Of a stretch of 34,221 nucleotides of DNA, positions 1 through 6,369 are shown piece after piece; position 1 is the first letter of the stretch, and each line of letters begins with the position of its first letter. The translations under genes were made by a program, and so were the position numbers. The stretch spans positions 1 through 34,221 of the forward strand of contig NZ_URNN01000013.1 of assembly GCF_900549175.1 (NCBI RefSeq), written 5' to 3'. The notes beneath the pieces were generated by a model. The model was not told the DNA's origin and searched no databases. It was given only the letters and a program-made list of their open reading frames with translations. The stretch is from an uncultured Prevotella sp. Its GTDB lineage: Bacteria; Bacteroidota; Bacteroidia; Bacteroidales; Bacteroidaceae.

Positions 1-140
1 GTTGCATCACGGTTAGGCCGTCGTTGCAACGCAAGTACGCCGTAACCGGAGTGTAAGGAGGGCCTAAAGGCGAGCTAAGGACACAAAAACGGTGTGCTGA
101 CAAGGCAAAAACAGCCTTGTCGCCGTTCTATTTCGAGAAA
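1..140. other. Gene-free left edge rich in inverted repeats
   Basis: No coding region is supported here. Several inverted repeats are visible: GTTGCA at 1-6 pairs with TGCAAC at 25-30, enclosing an inner ACGG/CCGT stem. GACAAGGC at 99-106 pairs perfectly with GCCTTGTC at 114-121 across a 7-nt loop, and AACGG (88-92) with CCGTT (123-127) could extend that stem. No strong T-run follows, so it is not a classic terminator. The block could be the end of a structured RNA, an interspersed intergenic repeat, or the 3' region of a transcript from outside the window. The sequence alone does not decide. Confidence 0.45.
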
Positions 141-166
141 AAAGAAATGTTAAATTTTGGGAATTA

Positions 167-361
167 TTTTGACATAAAGACATATTTCTCTTTAGACATA
201 AAGACATGTTTCTTTTTAGCCATAAAGACATAAAAGACATTTTTGGGAGTTGTAAATGACATATTGATTTGAGTAAATGCTTTTTGTCTTTGTATAATGG
301 ATGCTAAAGACAATATGTTTTTATGTCTTTATGTCTAAAACAATATGTATTTATGTCAAAA
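167..361. repeat. Imperfect inverted repeat with ~40-bp arms
   Basis: The left arm (167-207) contains TTTTGACATAAAGACAT followed at about one 24-bp period by TTTAGACATAAAGACAT. The right arm (323-361) is nearly its reverse complement, with ATGTCTTTATGTCTAAAA at 323-340 and ATGTATTTATGTCAAAA at 345-361. The arms differ at a few positions plus a 2-nt gap and enclose about 115 bp (208-322). A third, slightly diverged unit lies just inside the left arm at 214-231. The right arm ends 5 bp before the -33 element of the hydrolase promoter. It could be a regulatory array, a foldback or MITE-like element, or a cruciform-forming site. An invertible segment is less likely because the promoter lies outside the arms. 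Confidence 0.7.
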
Positions 362-366
362 GAATG

Positions 367-396
367 TTGAAGTAAAAAAGAAAAGTGTTATATTTG
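367..396 (+). promoter_or_regulatory. Bacteroidetes-type promoter of the alpha/beta hydrolase
   Basis: A TTG at 367-369 is followed after 19 bp by TATATTTG at 389-396, matching the Bacteroidetes primary sigma-factor consensus TAnnTTTG. Transcription would start near 402-405. This makes the ATG at 423 the likely start and rules out the in-frame ATG at 345, which lies upstream of the promoter. Confidence 0.75.
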
Positions 397-422
397 CGGC
401 GATAACCCGGAAAAAGGAGATT

Positions 423-1370
423 ATGAAGAAAAAGAGAATAATATATTCAGTTTTGTCGGTAGTCATTGTCCTTATCGTCATGATGACAGTGGGCGGGCTG
501 TACATGCTGTCATATTCGCTCAGTCCCGACCCCGACAGGCGGGATACCGCCGCTGCTTATGCCACGCTCTACCGCGACTATCCGTATATGCAGGAGTGGA
601 CCGACAGCATGCGGCAGTGCGGCGCCCTGCGCGACACCTTTGTCGTGATGCCGTCGGGCGAGCGCCATCATGCCCTTTATGCCCGCAACGACTCGGCCCG
701 CGGCCGTACAGCCATTATCGTGCATGGATATAAAGACAGCTCGGTGACGTTTCTCTATCTCGGCCACATGTATCACCACGACCTCGGTTACAACATACTC
801 CTGCCTGACCTGCACGCCCACGGACTGAGCGACGGCAACGAGATACAGATGGGGTGGAAAGACCGCAACGACGTGATAAAGTGGACGGAGGTGGCAGAAC
901 GCACATTCCGCGACCCCGACCGGGAGTCGCAGGTGGTGATACACGGAGTGTCGATGGGTGCCGCCACGACAATGTGTGTGGCGGGCGAAGACCTGCCACG
1001 CTATGTGACATCGTTTGTCGAAGACTGCGGATATACAAGCGTCTGGGACGAGTTCGCCGTGCAGCTGAAAGACCAGTTCGGACTGCCGTCGTTCCCGTTG
1101 ATGCAGGTGACAAGCGTGTTGTGCCGCATGAAATACGGATGGAGTTTCGGCGAGGCGTCACCCTTGAAACAGGTGGCCAAGTGCCGACGCCCCATGCTCT
1201 TCATACATGGCGAGACCGACACCTTTGTGCCCTTGTCGATGGTATACCCTCTGTATACGGCCAAACACGGATATAAGGAAATGTGGATAACGCGCGGAAC
1301 CGGTCATGCCAGGTCGTTCCACGACTATCCCGACGAATATCGGGATCGTGTGGTGACGTTTCTCAGATAG
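423..1370 (+). CDS. Membrane-anchored alpha/beta hydrolase
   Basis: The 315-residue protein starts with a lysine-rich stretch and one hydrophobic segment (about residues 5-27), so it is probably an inner-membrane-anchored or exported serine hydrolase. The alpha/beta-hydrolase fold is indicated by an HGY oxyanion-loop motif, the nucleophile elbow GVSMG (Ser177), an acid in HGETD (Asp266) and a histidine in GTGHA (His295). This family includes esterases, lipases and peptidases, and the substrate cannot be told. The start at 423 was chosen from the promoter at 367-396. The stop lies 6 bp from the stop of the convergent glycosyltransferase gene, leaving no room for a terminator. Family is confident; reaction is unknown. 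Confidence 0.88.
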   Translation: MKKKRIIYSVLSVVIVLIVMMTVGGLYMLSYSLSPDPDRRDTAAAYATLYRDYPYMQEWTDSMRQCGALRDTFVVMPSGERHHALYARNDSARGRTAIIVHGYKDSSVTFLYLGHMYHHDLGYNILLPDLHAHGLSDGNEIQMGWKDRNDVIKWTEVAERTFRDPDRESQVVIHGVSMGAATTMCVAGEDLPRYVTSFVEDCGYTSVWDEFAVQLKDQFGLPSFPLMQVTSVLCRMKYGWSFGEASPLKQVAKCRRPMLFIHGETDTFVPLSMVYPLYTAKHGYKEMWITRGTGHARSFHDYPDEYRDRVVTFLR

Positions 1371-1376
1371 AAGGCG

Positions 1377-2165
1377 TCACTTCTTTATAATGCTTCTCAC
1401 CACAAACCAGCAGTGCATCAGCAGAGTGGGCACCCGTCCGTAGTGACGGCACATTACGCGGTAGCGCTCTTTCAGCGAGTCGCGGTGGTGAAGGGTGGTC
1501 TGCCCCTCCTCGGTATAACAGGCGAGGGTTTCTCCGGCATCGGTGAGCGGCAGATGTAGCCGCCGGGCTTCCTTCATCACCCGTATGCACCAGTCCACAT
1601 CGGCCGAATAGCGGTAGCGCAGGTCGTAGTGCTGTGTGCGGGCAATGTCGGCGCGGGCATAAAAAGCCTGATGGCACACCAGCATGCCGTGCATGAACGA
1701 ACGCCACGTAAGACGTTTGGGCGGCCGCAGGCGGCGCGGATGGAGAAAGCGGCCGTAGGAGTCGACGATGTTGGTGTCGCCATAAATCACGGCAGGCAGC
1801 CTGTCGCCTGACTTTTGTACTTTCTCTGCGGTTGCCGCCACAGTGGCCAGCACCCCGGAGCCGGGGAAGAAGTCGCCGGCATTGAGGAACACCACATAGT
1901 CGCCTGTAACCCTGTCAAGTCCCTTGTTCATGGCATCATACAGCCCTTTGTCCGGCTCGGATGTTATCATGACATTGTGCCCGTTGCCGGCCTCGTGTGA
2001 GCGCCGTTCGTAATCGTGCGCAACCTCAAGTGTGGTGTCGGTTGAGGCTCCGTCGACTATGATGTGCTCGACGTTGCGCCACGTTTGTGCCATGACGCTG
2101 TCCACGGTGCGCGGCAGTGCCTCCGCGGCGTTGTATGTGATGGTTACGATGCTGAATCTTATCAT
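1377..2165 (-). CDS. Family 2 glycosyltransferase (WcaE-like)
   Basis: The 262-residue protein has the GT-A nucleotide-binding start SIVTITYNAAEALPRTVDSV (residues 5-24), then IIVDGASTD (35-43), SEPDKGLYDAMNKG (69-82) and FLNAGD (93-98). The last replaces the DxD motif, as is usual in WcaE/PssE-like GT2 enzymes. It should transfer a sugar from a nucleotide sugar to a glycan or lipid acceptor on the cytoplasmic face of the membrane. Donor and acceptor are not readable. It is the second gene of a two-gene unit, 25 bp behind the GT4 gene, and shares that promoter. Such pairs build capsule, O-antigen or protein O-glycans, but no other glycan-assembly gene is present here. Confidence 0.9.
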   Translation of the reverse strand: MIRFSIVTITYNAAEALPRTVDSVMAQTWRNVEHIIVDGASTDTTLEVAHDYERRSHEAGNGHNVMITSEPDKGLYDAMNKGLDRVTGDYVVFLNAGDFFPGSGVLATVAATAEKVQKSGDRLPAVIYGDTNIVDSYGRFLHPRRLRPPKRLTWRSFMHGMLVCHQAFYARADIARTQHYDLRYRYSADVDWCIRVMKEARRLHLPLTDAGETLACYTEEGQTTLHHRDSLKERYRVMCRHYGRVPTLLMHCWFVVRSIIKK

Positions 2166-2190
2166 GTCGTTGCAAAATATGGAACCGGGG

Positions 2191-3444
2191 TCAGGCCTGC
2201 GTTCCGGATATGCTGTTGTATAATTGTATATATTTGCCTGCGACGGTGCTCTCCGAGTAGCGGCACATCACGTCTTTGCGCAGGTCGCGCCGCGGCAGCT
2301 TGGCCTGCAGGGCCCATTCGATGCCGGCGGCAAGGTCTTCTACCGACAGGTAGCGGGCGAGGTAACCGTTCTGCTTGTGGCGTATGATGTCGGTCTGTCC
2401 GCTGTTGTCGAACGACACCGGGGTGCATCCGCAGGCCATGGCTTCGATGATGGTCTGGCCGAACGTTTCGTAGAGTGATGACGACACGAGTACATCGGCT
2501 GCCGAATAGAGTTGGGAGAGGGCGTCTTCGTTGGCCACATGCCCCATGTGGGTGTATGTAACGGGTATGTCGGCCAAGGCCGCTTCCGAGCGCACGTTGC
2601 CGAAAAGCAGCAGGTGCAGGTCTTCCGGCCGGTAGCCCATGTGTTCGGTCATATAGGCCAGGGCCGACTTGAGATAGCCGAATCCCTTGATTGGGGTGTC
2701 GATGCGTGCCGCGCCGAAGATGATGACATGGCGGGCGCGTATGGAGAGCAGAGAGCGCGAGTCGGAGCGGTCGGACATGCGGAAGTGTGACAGTGACAGC
2801 ACGTTGGGGATGACGGTGACGTCGTGCCCGCGTGTCAGCGATGCTGAGCGGGCCTTGTCGCCCAACCAACTGCTGACGGCCACAAAGTGCACTTTGCCTG
2901 AAGACATGACGCGCTTTTTACGGCGATGGGTGGCGGCGGCCAGATCGTTTCTGCCGGGGAAACGCAGGAACGGGCAGCTGGAACACGCCTCGCGGTATTT
3001 CTCGCATCCGTGGGAATAGTGGCATACGGACGTGGCGGGCCACATGTCGTGCATGGTCCACACCACGGGCTTGCCTCCGGACAGTATCTTGCGTATTCCG
3101 CCGAGAGAGAGCATGCCCTGGTTTATCCAGTGCAGGTGTATCACGTCGGCTTCGCGGTATTCGTCGGTCTGCGTGATGTCGATACCGGCACAGGCCGTCG
3201 ATATGGTGAACAGATTCTTGCGGCTCAACCCGTTGGCAATCCATATCACCAGACGTTCCCACAGGAAAGCCAACCGGTAGCGCCACCGCCGGCCGGTGCT
3301 TGACACGTAGATGGCTCCGGTCTGTTTGTCGGCCACCATCATGCGGGCTTTCACGCCGTTGTTTATCAGTGCTTCGGTGAGCCGGCGGGCTGCTATTGAA
3401 GCTCCGCCCGCACTGTCGCTCGTGTTTACTATAAGTACTCTCAT
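2191..3444 (-). CDS. Family 4 (GT-B) glycosyltransferase
   Basis: The 417-residue protein has the GT-B form: an N-terminal Rossmann half with an SAGGASIAA loop (11-19) and a C-terminal GT1/GT4 half with ETFGQTIIEA (326-335). The last holds the E-x7-E pair (Glu326, Glu334) that binds the nucleotide-sugar donor. Four cysteines at about 141, 147, 154 and 157 lie just after the MHDMWP motif, a pattern I associate with surface-polysaccharide GT4 enzymes. It may bind a metal or be structural. It is the first gene of the unit with the GT2 gene and has a TACCTTTG -7 element on the minus strand about 40 bp upstream of the ATG. The sugar specificity is unknown. Confidence 0.9.
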   Translation of the reverse strand: MRVLIVNTSDSAGGASIAARRLTEALINNGVKARMMVADKQTGAIYVSSTGRRWRYRLAFLWERLVIWIANGLSRKNLFTISTACAGIDITQTDEYREADVIHLHWINQGMLSLGGIRKILSGGKPVVWTMHDMWPATSVCHYSHGCEKYREACSSCPFLRFPGRNDLAAATHRRKKRVMSSGKVHFVAVSSWLGDKARSASLTRGHDVTVIPNVLSLSHFRMSDRSDSRSLLSIRARHVIIFGAARIDTPIKGFGYLKSALAYMTEHMGYRPEDLHLLLFGNVRSEAALADIPVTYTHMGHVANEDALSQLYSAADVLVSSSLYETFGQTIIEAMACGCTPVSFDNSGQTDIIRHKQNGYLARYLSVEDLAAGIEWALQAKLPRRDLRKDVMCRYSESTVAGKYIQLYNSISGTQA

Positions 3445-3482
3445 CGGTACATTATGTATTTAATATGATGTGAACTTCAGGG

Positions 3483-3490
3483 CAAAGGTA
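3483..3490 (-). promoter_or_regulatory. -7 element of the glycosyltransferase unit
   Basis: CAAAGGTA on the plus strand reads TACCTTTG on the minus strand, a full match to TAnnTTTG. It lies 38 bp before the ATG of the GT4 gene. No good -33 TTG is visible at the expected distance, so the call rests on the -7 element alone. Confidence 0.55.
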
Positions 3491-3551
3491 ATGTAAAAAA
3501 TCGGTTTACGGTGTGTTAAGGCATTGTTTTTAGTCCACAAGGCCCCCTATA

Positions 3552-3568
3552 ATCCCCCAAAGGGGGAT
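3552..3568. repeat. Perfect short hairpin ATCCCCC-AAA-GGGGGAT
   Basis: A 7-bp perfect inverted repeat with a 3-nt loop lies between the divergent GT4 and 95-residue-protein genes. A related AGGGGGAT with following T-rich sequence occurs at 3616-3630. It resembles the C/G-run repeats scattered between Bacteroidetes genes. A terminator role is unlikely because both flanking genes point away from it. Confidence 0.6.
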
Positions 3569-3717
3569 GTCGGGTAACAAAAGCACTGCTTCGGTATATT
3601 CATTGTGAAATTGTAAGGGGGATTTTTATTTTAATCTGTAACTTAATCAGTGATTATTGTTATAAGTTGTAAATATTGCGTTGCTTCAGCTTACTTTTTG
3701 TTCTAAAACACTTATTT

Positions 3718-3740
3718 ATTGTCTTTATTGTCTAAAAAAA
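3718..3740 (+). promoter_or_regulatory. TGTCTTT-TGTCTAAAA element upstream of a promoter
   Basis: ATTGTCTTTATTGTCTAAAA is a close variant of the element at 323-340, 5859-5876 and 33838-33855. It ends about 13 bp before the -33 TTG of the next promoter. A half-copy (TTCTAAAA) is seen near 3701-3708. Recurrence ahead of promoters suggests an operator or upstream activating sequence, but this is inference. Confidence 0.45.
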
Positions 3741-3753
3741 GGTTGCAGAATAG

Positions 3754-3782
3754 TTGGCGAAACAAAATAATTAGTATATTTG
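3754..3782 (+). promoter_or_regulatory. Bacteroidetes-type promoter of the 95-residue protein
   Basis: TTG at 3754-3756 and TATATTTG at 3775-3782 are 18 bp apart, a good Bacteroidetes promoter. The predicted transcript start near 3789 leaves a leader of about 30 nt before the ATG at 3821. Confidence 0.75.
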
Positions 3783-3820
3783 CAGCAACTAACTAATGTT
3801 CAACTTAAAAACGAATACTT

Positions 3821-4108
3821 ATGTCAAACAGTCCTAATGTGCAACAAATACAAAATTGCCTCGACGCTTATATGATTCGTGTGGGCAAGGTTGAAATCAA
3901 CGACATAGAAGCCAATCATGAGTTGGAGCGTGCCGGAGTGATGGTTGATGATTTGGTTTATCCGGGTGAACCGTTGAGAGTTTTTCTGCGTGGATTGCGT
4001 GAATCGAACTTGCTGCCAAAGAATATAAGGCAGGAAAATTCGATATGGGCTATAAAGCACTCCAAACTTGACGCAAAAGTGCAGGTGATTTTCAATCAAT
4101 ATCTATGA
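3821..4108 (+). CDS. Small protein of unknown function (95 residues)
   Basis: I do not recognise this protein. It is 95 residues long, probably cytoplasmic (no signal peptide or membrane segment), of mixed charge, and predicted to be mostly helical at the N-terminus (residues 5-35) with a PGEPLRVFLRGLRESNLLP stretch in the middle. It is supported as a real gene by a clear promoter at 3754-3782, an ATG at a suitable distance and a hairpin terminator just downstream (4115-4176). It is monocistronic. The size and isolation would fit a small regulator, a toxin-antitoxin-type component or an orphan lineage-specific protein, but no motif supports any of these. Confidence 0.7.
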   Translation: MSNSPNVQQIQNCLDAYMIRVGKVEINDIEANHELERAGVMVDDLVYPGEPLRVFLRGLRESNLLPKNIRQENSIWAIKHSKLDAKVQVIFNQYL

Positions 4109-4114
4109 TTGTGG

Positions 4115-4176
4115 AAGAGGGTGTGTAAAAATTCAATTCTTCCAACCTGTAGGGGCATATTCTTACACACCCTCTT
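4115..4176. terminator. Two-way hairpin terminator between convergent genes
   Basis: AAGAGGGTGTGTAA at 4115-4128 is perfectly complementary to TTACACACCCTCTT at 4163-4176, a 14-bp stem with a 34-nt loop. It begins 6 bp after the stop of the 95-residue gene and ends 3 bp before the stop of the convergent ATPase gene. Short T and A runs flank it, so it can serve both strands. The loop is long for an intrinsic terminator. Confidence 0.65.
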
Positions 4177-4179
4177 GTT

Positions 4180-5742
4180 TCAGTCTATTTCCCAGTTTTC
4201 GAGGGTCCGCTTCCCGCTGTCGAAGTTGATGCCTACCTTCACTATGGGCAGGCCGCAGAGCGCGAAACGTGAGGGATAGTCGTTGAGGTCTATCTGCTTC
4301 ACGGCGTCACCGGCACTCTTGTCGAGTTTCAGCTCGATGACATAGAGGGTTGTAGCCGTGCGCATGACCATGTCGACGCGACCGCGCGGCGTGCGAACCT
4401 CAATGTCGGTGTATATGCCAAGCAGCGAGAAGATGATGTAGAGAACCTGCTGGTAGTGGCCTTCGTAGGCTGTATTGTCACAGTATGGCACTGTGAGCAG
4501 GAACTCCTGAAGCTGGCGCAGCATACCGTCCATATCGTCTTTATAGAGCGCACGTGCCATGTTTATGACGGTCGACGTGGTGAGGCGTGAGTCAGGCGTG
4601 ATGTAATAGGGTATCAGGCTTTTCATCAGCCCTATGCGCACCTCGTTGTTGGGAATGTCCAGCATGTAGCTTTGGAATATCGGGTCATAATCCTTGATGG
4701 TGATGTATCCGCTCTGGTAGAGCAACGCCGTCATGCTGTTCATCCGCTCCGTGGGGGCGTCGAACTCGGACGACATTGCCTCGATGCCGCCGATCCCCGA
4801 CGGTGTTACGCCGAATTTCTTCAGCATCTCTATGAGATAAGTGGGAGTGCCGCTGCCGAACCAGTAGTCTTCAATCTTGTTCTTTGCCAAGGCGTTCAAC
4901 AGGCTGAACGGGTTGTATATGTCGGGCGAGGGCCATGTGAAGTGATAGCCGTCGTATTTCTCTTTCAGTTTATGTACTGCCTCGTCACGGCTCAGGCCAA
5001 GTTTCGAGGCAAGACGGTCTATATGACCGCCCATCTGACCGAGCATCTCCTCTTCGGTTATACCGCAGATGGCTGTATACGGCTCATCCATGCTGATGTT
5101 GGATATATTGTTCAGCTCGCTGAAGATGCTCAGCTGCGAGAACTTTGTGATGCCGGTAAGGAACACGAAGCGCAGATATGGGTCGCACGCTTTCAGCGGC
5201 GAGTAGAAATTGCGCATCACGTTACGCAGCACGGGCAGGTCACGCTCCTCGTGCATCACGTCGAGAAGCGGTGCGTCGTATTCGTCGATAAGAACAACAA
5301 CCTTGCGGCCGGTCTGCCTGTTGGCCGCTGCTATAAGATTGGTAAGGCGGTCATTTGTATCGACAGCAGGAGACGTTATGCCGTATTTTTCTTCATAATC
5401 TGCCAGCATATTGCCCAAATAACGTTCCAAACGTTCCCTGTCCATGTGCTTTGCGCGGCTCATGTCGAAATGCAGCACGGGATATTCCGTCCATTCCGTC
5501 TCAAGCGCGTCTATGGCCAATCCCTTGAACAGGTCGCGACGGCCCTCGAAATAGCTGCGCAGCGTGGAGGTGAGCAGTGACTTGCCGAACCGGCGCGGAC
5601 GGCTCAGAAAAAAATATGTCGCGTCGGAATGTGCAAGATTGTACACATACTCTGTCTTGTCCACATACAGATAATCATCCTCACGTATTTTCGAGAATGT
5701 CTGTATTCCTATCGGGCACCGTTTCAACTGCTGCATTTCCAT
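4180..5742 (-). CDS. AAA-ATPase-like protein with PD-(D/E)XK nuclease-like domain (DUF1703 type)
   Basis: The 520-residue length and motifs match the AAA-ATPase_like (PF09820) plus PD-(D/E)XK (PF08011, DUF1703) family, common and often multicopy in Bacteroidetes. The N-terminal ATPase has the unusual P-loop SRPRRFGKSLL (about 47-57), a VVVLIDEYDAPLLD Walker B/acidic motif (about 148-161) and FLTGITKF (sensor-like). The C-terminal nuclease-like core shows RVDMVM followed by YVIELKL (about 448-468), giving the D...E-x-K arrangement. The cellular role of the family is not established; it is cytoplasmic and assumed to act on nucleic acid. It is monocistronic, with its own minus-strand promoter. 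All key residues look intact. Confidence 0.88.
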   Translation of the reverse strand: MEMQQLKRCPIGIQTFSKIREDDYLYVDKTEYVYNLAHSDATYFFLSRPRRFGKSLLTSTLRSYFEGRRDLFKGLAIDALETEWTEYPVLHFDMSRAKHMDRERLERYLGNMLADYEEKYGITSPAVDTNDRLTNLIAAANRQTGRKVVVLIDEYDAPLLDVMHEERDLPVLRNVMRNFYSPLKACDPYLRFVFLTGITKFSQLSIFSELNNISNISMDEPYTAICGITEEEMLGQMGGHIDRLASKLGLSRDEAVHKLKEKYDGYHFTWPSPDIYNPFSLLNALAKNKIEDYWFGSGTPTYLIEMLKKFGVTPSGIGGIEAMSSEFDAPTERMNSMTALLYQSGYITIKDYDPIFQSYMLDIPNNEVRIGLMKSLIPYYITPDSRLTTSTVINMARALYKDDMDGMLRQLQEFLLTVPYCDNTAYEGHYQQVLYIIFSLLGIYTDIEVRTPRGRVDMVMRTATTLYVIELKLDKSAGDAVKQIDLNDYPSRFALCGLPIVKVGINFDSGKRTLENWEID

Positions 5743-5770
5743 AATCCTTACCTTTAATGTGTTACGTTCA

Positions 5771-5806
5771 CAAAGATACTACTTTTTCAGGAAAGCACGA
5801 AACAAA
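5771..5806 (-). promoter_or_regulatory. Promoter of the AAA-ATPase/DUF1703 gene
   Basis: CAAAGATA at 5771-5778 reads TATCTTTG on the minus strand, matching TAnnTTTG, 28 bp before the ATG. A TTTG (CAAA at 5803-5806) or TTTCG (5798-5802) can serve as the -33 element. Confidence 0.6.
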
Positions 5807-5858
5807 TCCAAAGTTTTTGTGAAATTGGATGAGGCTGTATCGAAGTCGCGTATTGAAT

Positions 5859-5923
5859 ATGTCTTTCTGTCTAAAAAAAAGAATTATGTTTTTTTTTGTC
5901 AAAAAGAAATCTGTCTTTCTGTC
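5859..5923 (+). repeat. Copies of the TGTCTTT-TGTCTAAAA element
   Basis: ATGTCTTTCTGTCTAAAA at 5859-5876 is followed by ATGTTTTTTTTTGTCAAAAA at 5886-5905, the same two-part layout as at 323-361. A third unit, TGTCTTTCTGTC, lies at 5912-5923. The set sits between the divergent ATPase gene and the 1175-residue secreted-protein gene. No gene is supported between 5743 and 6369; the rest is AT-rich leader and promoter sequence. Confidence 0.55.
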
Positions 5924-6186
5924 GAAAAGACCACGTATGCGCCAATCCCCATTCGTATTAATTATGAAATATGCAGGAGAGGCGGGGGTATATCTGCCGG
6001 CTTCGGGCATGTCAGAGAGAAAAAAACGGACTGACGCCGCACGTCGGCACGGTCTTTATGTCGAACAAATAAAATTAATGTTACTTAAATGTTTCTTTTG
6101 AAAAATGATTCTTTTTTAGAGCATTTTGCCTTTAGACGCCCCAAAAGTGTTAAAGTATGTTGTATTTTGTACACTTTTTGAAATTT

Positions 6187-6219
6187 TCTGGGGGGGGTAA
6201 AAAATTATATTTATATTTG
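6187..6219 (+). promoter_or_regulatory. Promoter with a G8 tract in its spacer
   Basis: TATATTTG at 6212-6219 matches the Bacteroidetes -7 element. The best -33 candidate is TCTG at 6187-6190, 21 bp upstream. The spacer begins inside a run of eight Gs (6190-6197), which is prone to slippage and would change the -33/-7 distance. The transcript would start near 6226 with a leader of about 140 nt. Confidence 0.6.
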
Positions 6220-6236
6220 CGCCATCAAAACCTACC

Positions 6237-6296
6237 GGCAGTTTGAGGACTGTAAAAAAACAGAAATCTTTCGGCCGGAAATGACATTCAACTGCC
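6237..6296 (+). other. Possible structured 5' leader
   Basis: GGCAGTT at 6237-6243 pairs with AACTGCC at 6290-6296. Between them lie a small CTGT/ACAG hairpin around an A-run and a near-palindrome around CGGCCG, so the early leader can fold into a branched structure. The remaining leader up to 6369 is A-rich and probably open. I do not recognise a known riboswitch. Confidence 0.35.
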
Positions 6297-6369
6297 TATA
6301 TAACTAACAAAACGAAGTAATATTTTAACAAAATATACTATTAACTAACAATTAAAAAACTTAGGGATT

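Noticed and set aside
1..130. Integron attC site
   Set aside because: The paired stems lack the RYYYAAC and GTTRRRY core pair in the right order, and there is no integrase gene.
208..322. Invertible promoter segment of the Bacteroides capsule type
   Set aside because: The hydrolase promoter lies outside the inverted arms, no TAnnTTTG was found inside, and no invertase gene is in the window.
345..422. Upstream ATG start for the hydrolase
   Set aside because: It lies upstream of the predicted promoter and would add 26 residues in front of a normal membrane anchor.
5759..6034. Open frame of 91 codons on the plus strand in the ATPase upstream region
   Set aside because: It runs through the minus-strand promoter and the repeat elements, with poly-K/F composition from A/T runs and no start-site support.
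3445..6369. tRNA or other known RNA genes in the intergenic regions
   Set aside because: No cloverleaf, T-loop or other diagnostic sequence was found by eye on either strand.
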